Source: Lolium rigidum
Taxonomy: Eukaryota > Streptophyta > Magnoliopsida > Poales > Poaceae
Length of the DNA: 64,000 bases
Assembly: GCF_022539505.1 (NCBI RefSeq)
Contig: NC_061513.1
Location: 354,311,696 to 354,375,695 of the forward strand
Direction of reading: 5' to 3'
Position 1 is the first letter of the stretch. Every line of letters starts with the position of its first letter. Shown one piece after another: positions 60,585 to 64,000 of the stretch. A model generated the notes under the pieces. That model was not told the origin of the DNA. It did no database searches and saw only the letters and a program-made list of their open reading frames with translations. Made by a program: the position numbers and the translations under genes.

Positions 60585-61958
60585 TCAGTGGTGGGAAGCC
60601 GAGGACACTGACGGCGGCTTGTCGCCATTGCCGCCGTTGTGCTCCTCGTCGCCCTGTATCCTCGCGGGGAGCCGGAATCCGGAGAAGCTGACGCCTTGAG
60701 CGAACCCGATGGAGGGGTTCAAGCCCCCTTGGTGGTGCATCTGGTTGTTGTTGTTGTCAGCTTGGACGGTTTCCGGCCATCCTCGGTCGGAGGGCTGGTT
60801 ACTGGACTGAAGGGGTCCCCTCGGGAAGAAGAACTGGCTCTGGCCACTGAGCGCCGCCTGCATGTGCGCCGCCTGCTGCGACACGTTGAACAGGTAGCCG
60901 CCGCCAGCGGTCCCGCCGCCACCGCCTGGGTCGGGCACGCTCCACGGCAACATGCGCTGGCTCTGCTGCGCCTGCTCTCCCCACATGGCGCCGCCGCCGC
61001 CGCCAAACGAGTAATTGGCGGCGCCGGGGAAGATGGCCTGCTGCGCGGTGCCGTTTCCGTCGTGGCCGTGCGACCGGTGCTGCTGCTCCTGCTGGTTGTG
61101 GTGTTGGAACATGCGGTCTGGTAAAGGCTGCAGCGACAGCCGAAGTTCTTGGCTCTGGCTGCCGGTCCGCGACAGGAGGTCCGGCGTGTAGCCCTGGAAA
61201 CTCATGGCGGACGAGTTCGCCGCGACGGTGGACGAAGACGCCTCTCCGCCCGCGGTGCCGCCCATTGGGAAGAAGGACTTGATCGTGTCGGCTATGGTGT
61301 CCGAGTCGAGCGACGGCGGGAAGGTGATGCCGCCGCCATGGGCTCCGCCGCCGCCAGAGCCGGCGAAGTCGAAGGAGGTGTGCGCGATGGTGATGGCCTG
61401 CGCCTGGTCGTCGGAGTTGTCGGCGGAGTCGTGGTGGGTGGAGGAGGAGGGCGGCGCGGCGGCGGCATTGGTGGCGGCGGCGGGGGCGACGGCGGTGGGC
61501 TGCCAGGCGGGGAGGGTGTCGAGGCTGTCGATGGCGTCCTTGGCGTTCTTGATGAGCCAGTCGACGGCCTTGCTGGGGCGGTCGTAGCCGAGGCGGTCCT
61601 GCACGTCGTAGAACTGGATGGCGGTGTGCGCCGAGAGGCGCACGCGGCGGTCGCGGGGCCCGCGCGCCGTGCAGACCTTGCTGTGCCGGTCCTTGCGCCC
61701 CGTGGAGCGCACAATGTGCCCGCCCTGGACCGCCACGATCTCCCCGCCCCCGCCGCCCCTCACCCGCGCGGGCGTCGGCGCGGGAACCAGCTCGCCGCCG
61801 CCTCGTCCTCCAGCTCCTCCTCGCGCCCGCGTCTGGGTCGGCTGCGGCTGCGCGGTGAACTGGTGCATGTGGGGGTGGTGGCCTCCTCCGAAGGACAGGA
61901 GCTGCGTCTGGAGGCCGTGGTGGTGGTGGTGGTGGTGGGACTGGCCGGCGTCGCCCAT
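60585..61958 (-). CDS. TCP: CIN-class TCP transcription factor (TCP4-like), miR319 target
   Basis: A plant-specific nuclear transcription factor that curbs cell proliferation in leaves and other lateral organs. From the ATG at 61958 it is 457 aa. The TCP domain is residues 88-146: basic region [19 protein letters not shown], then helix-loop-helix ([30 protein letters not shown]). It is preceded by [15 protein letters not shown], as in TCP4. Residues 380-386 (RGPLQSS) are encoded by the miR319 site, and the C-terminus (ARIQGDEE...DKPPSVSS) is of CIN type. A His run occupies residues 8-14, with Gly-rich tracts elsewhere. The single coding exon is undisrupted. The ATG was chosen because it is the first in frame; the frame stays open 113 codons further upstream without an ATG. 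The exact orthologue within the grass CIN clade is not assigned. Confidence 0.95.
   Translation of the reverse strand: MGDAGQSHHHHHHHGLQTQLLSFGGGHHPHMHQFTAQPQPTQTRARGGAGGRGGGELVPAPTPARVRGGGGGEIVAVQGGHIVRSTGRKDRHSKVCTARGPRDRRVRLSAHTAIQFYDVQDRLGYDRPSKAVDWLIKNAKDAIDSLDTLPAWQPTAVAPAAATNAAAAPPSSSTHHDSADNSDDQAQAITIAHTSFDFAGSGGGGAHGGGITFPPSLDSDTIADTIKSFFPMGGTAGGEASSSTVAANSSAMSFQGYTPDLLSRTGSQSQELRLSLQPLPDRMFQHHNQQEQQHRSHGHDGNGTAQQAIFPGAANYSFGGGGGAMWGEQAQQSQRMLPWSVPDPGGGGGTAGGGYLFNVSQQAAHMQAALSGQSQFFFPRGPLQSSNQPSDRGWPETVQADNNNNQMHHQGGLNPSIGFAQGVSFSGFRLPARIQGDEEHNGGNGDKPPSVSSASHH
60801..60821 (-). promoter_or_regulatory. miR319 complementary site in the TCP mRNA
   Basis: The + strand reads TGGACTGAAGGGG (60803-60815), followed by TCCCCT, i.e. 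nearly the miR319 sequence itself. The mRNA is therefore complementary to it, with unbroken pairing over miRNA positions 2-13 and mismatches toward the miRNA 3' end. This is the normal pattern in CIN-TCP genes, where miR319 guides cleavage. It encodes RGPLQSS in the expected frame. Confidence 0.92.
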
Positions 61959-62277
61959 GGGCGAGAGAAGGGCATACTCGGCCCCCGGCTGCCTCACGGG
62001 CGCGGCCTGCAGGTGGGAGAGCTGGAAGACGGGGACTTGCGGCGGTTCTTGGTCCCGCTGCACTTGTTCTTCTTGGTGGAGCTGCAGCAGGCGGTAGTGG
62101 TGGTGGTGGTCCTCATCTGCAGCCTCCTGCTGCCCGCCAGCGCCGCCTCCTCCGCCTACGCCGTCGCCTCCGTGAGGAGCCCGGTGGTGGTGCCTCGGAT
62201 CCAGATCCCCCGGCTGCAGCTTCGCCTCCGCTACTGCTGCTCCAATGCGCGCCCATCCAGCTCGCCGGATCCCATAA
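61959..62277 (-). promoter_or_regulatory. TCP 5' leader with three upstream ORFs
   Basis: Three ATG-initiated uORFs lie in the leader: 62231-62275 (14 aa), 62113-62256 (47 aa, with an 11-residue Arg run, frame-overlapping the first) and 61994-62116 (40 aa, Thr/Ser-rich), which starts in an ATGA overlap with the stop of the second. The last ends 35 nt before the main ATG. They would reduce main-ORF translation if present in the mature mRNA. A strong 3' splice site (TTTCTTTCTCCTCCTAG) ends at 62278, suggesting a 5' UTR intron upstream. Confidence 0.6.
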
Positions 62278-62900
62278 CTAGGAGGAGAAAGAAACACAAG
62301 AATCCATGAAAAAAATCAAGAAGAAGAAGGCTGGAGGAGAGGGAGCAGCGGTGGGGAGGCAGGCAAGGGACTGACCCAGGAGAGGAGAGGAGTGGGGGAC
62401 TGAACTAGAGGAGGCAATCTGATGGATTGGACATCTCACATTTTAGCAGGGGGCGAGGGTTGAGGGAGGCAAAACCTTTTGCTCCTGGCTCCTCTCTCTC
62501 TCTCTCTCTTCCTTGGTGTGTGTGTGGGAGGTTTGGAGAGCAGGCAGGAGGCACAAGGGCAAAGGGAGGCAGGAAAACAGGATGATAAGAGCAGGATTTG
62601 GGATTTAGTGAGGAGAGAGGGCTCGTCTGCAACCATCTGTCAGTGTCAATGTGCGTATGCGTGTAGGAGAAAAGGAAAAGCACTTTCTTTTGGAGAGAGG
62701 AGAGGAGAAGGAGAGAGACTCCTTGCTTGCTTGCTTGCTTGGGGAACATCCAGCCGAGCTCAGCAAATGCTGGAGCCCAAGGAGTGTGATTGAACGCCAA
62801 TTTGGGAGGGGCTGCTTGAGTTGAGTGTGCAGGTTTTCCATGTGTAGCTCATTACTTTTCTAATTTGGGAATATGGCATGCACACATCATGTGCTCATGT
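62278..62900 (-). promoter_or_regulatory. TCP upstream region: probable 5' UTR intron, outer leader and proximal promoter
   Basis: CT-rich, leader-like DNA on the minus strand, with a (CT/GA)n run at about 62492-62511, a (GCTT)n run at 62722-62740, and 'tgtgtgtg' beside it. No unmistakable TATA box was found. The splice acceptor at 62278 implies an intron starting somewhere in this stretch, but I cannot fix the donor. ORFs here have no recognisable domain. Confidence 0.45.
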
Positions 62901-62927
62901 GCTGGATTTTTACTAGCTTGTTATATG

Positions 62928-63125
62928 TACTGTCATCGTCTATATTACTTTGCGTTTAGTTAAAGTCAAACTTTATAAAGTTTAATTCAATTGCTAGGAA
63001 ATCTACGAATTATATGCATTTGATATTCTGAAAGTTGATATTTTTCTTGTATTTTTTGGTTAAACGTTACAAATTTTCATTTTGACTAAGCCTATAACGC
63101 AATTTAATCGTGGATCCATGGAGTA
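62928..63125. mobile_element. Diverged Stowaway-like MITE upstream of TCP
   Basis: About 198 bp, from TACTGTCATCGTC to GATCCATGGAGTA. It contains 'gtttagttaaagtcaaactttataaagttt' on one side and the inverted counterpart 'attttgactaagcctataacgc' on the other, as in the Mariner/Stowaway family whose arms read AGTCAAACTTTATAAAGTTT. The termini are eroded. Confidence 0.55.
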
Positions 63126-64000
63126 TACGTTTTCTTGTAATTAAGCGGACACAGTTGGTCCTAAAATTCATGTCATCCACACTTCTTGGGCGTAGCCACC
63201 TATGGTCTGTTTAGTCCCATCATTCTCTCGCCAACCCTTAGGCGTTCATGGGTGGACGGTTGCGTTGGCTTGGTTAATCTTGGAGTTGGAGTCAGCCTCC
63301 TGAAGTTTCCTTCCTTCGATTGTAATGTGGCCTACAAGCTTAGTGCATCGCCTCCTAGCCATTCTTGACAGGTGACGGTGCAACGAGAGTCCTTGCCGGT
63401 TAGTTCCTGTGTGTAGTGTTGTTAATCGTATGGCGTCGTGTCCATACCATGTTGCCCTTTAGACGTTGTACCGGCCATTTTAGCCTTTTCTTCTATGAAT
63501 TGATACATCTTTCAAGGTATATTCTAGAAGAGAAAAATTAATACTCATTTTGGAGTAGCGTAGCAATTAGAAGTTCCAATTATGAAAGAGCATATATGCG
63601 CCTGTACGGTTCTGCATTTGGCTACTTTCGAAAAGTCGAGAGAGTCGAAGCGTGTTTTGAAATGCTTCTTGTTCTTAATTAGATTTATTGGTGGTCTGTC
63701 TCGCTTGTAGCCCCACCTTGCTAAAAGTGGCGTTTGCAAGATTTGGCTACCTCCTGTCCTAGATTTTGATCCGGTGACGGTTTTCTTGGCGTGGCACCAA
63801 AATCTGGTCGTTGCTTATTTTGTTCAGTTCGATGCCAAAAGACATAACCAGATATTTAAGAGCATAAAGATGATGGACGTGCATAGTAGTTGGCCTAGTC
63901 AATTCAGGTGGTGAGCAACTAAACAATTGTTATACAAAAAAAAATCAGGAAGTGAACAAGCAAGAGCCACCAGCATCCAGCTCTTTATTTAAATAACCAA
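63126..64000. other. Unclassified distal flank of the TCP gene
   Basis: Moderate-GC DNA with no recognisable gene or transposon end. The short ORFs (60-64 aa) are unremarkable. Confidence 0.4.

Noticed and set aside
61149..62309. 386-aa + strand ORF across the TCP gene
   Set aside because: It is the antisense shadow of a GC-rich coding exon; the composition is low-complexity Val/Gly/Arg with no domain, while the minus strand encodes a clear TCP protein.
1..64000. CRISPR arrays, rRNA or tRNA genes, bacterial operons
   Set aside because: No regularly spaced repeat array, rRNA sequence or tRNA fold was noticed; the window is plant nuclear DNA. Short tRNA-like matches are the retrotransposon primer sites.

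Overview
The window looks like a piece of a large grass genome, most likely from the Pooideae (wheat, barley, oat or ryegrass relatives). Three things point there: a grass-style, GC-rich, miR319-targeted TCP gene; Stowaway MITEs with the CTCCCTCC terminus; and Gypsy retrotransposons with the TGGCGCCGTTGCCGGGGA-type primer-binding site that are common in Pooideae intergenic DNA. I could not search a database, so genus and TE family names are not assigned.

Only one convincing host gene is present: an uninterrupted CIN-class (TCP4-like) transcription factor on the minus strand (CDS 60585-61958, 457 aa). It carries an intact miR319-type complementary site at 60801-60821 and a leader with three short upstream ORFs. 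A MITE lies upstream (62928-63125) and another downstream (58481-58771).

Almost everything else is transposable-element sequence. From left to right: a MITE (665-945); a second MITE (2290-5344) split by a Helitron (2539-5283); a Stowaway (5636-5820); a decayed Mutator-like (MULE) transposase gene (8994 to about 18400, minus) split by a complete Athila-like LTR element B (10730-17610, TSD TGCAA); a 100-N gap (18480-18579); one end of a CACTA transposon (18580-19176); an Athila-like non-autonomous element E lacking its 3' LTR (19177-24313), itself hit by a solo LTR (19721-20883, TSD TCATC); the 3' end of a Tat-lineage Gypsy element with an antisense ORF, a repeat array and 3' LTR (24314-26998); and a CACTA derivative (27532 to about 28760) with a small RNase H-like hybrid-binding-domain ORF. 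From about 29067 to 55407 there is a long non-coding, LARD-like unit interrupted by a Helitron with gene-like cargo (about 30778-34360), Athila-like element C (35518-42217, TSD GACCT) and Athila-like element D (45682-55366, TSD CTTGC). D contains a solo LTR (47319-48838). A truncated LTR (55408-57003) and a short solo LTR (57424-57946) follow.

The most interesting pattern is in elements B, C and D. All three share LTR ends and a roughly 2.5 kb 3' non-coding region, but each carries a different ORF where gag begins: a 241-aa ORF, a 190-aa ORF, and a broken gag-protease. None has a visible reverse transcriptase or integrase, so they look like non-autonomous cousins that depend on a helper. Each also repeats its polypurine-tract motif (AAGCTTGGGGATGC) twice more inside the 3' region. 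The unrelated Tat element repeats its own CTCGGGGGCTAC motif in the same way.
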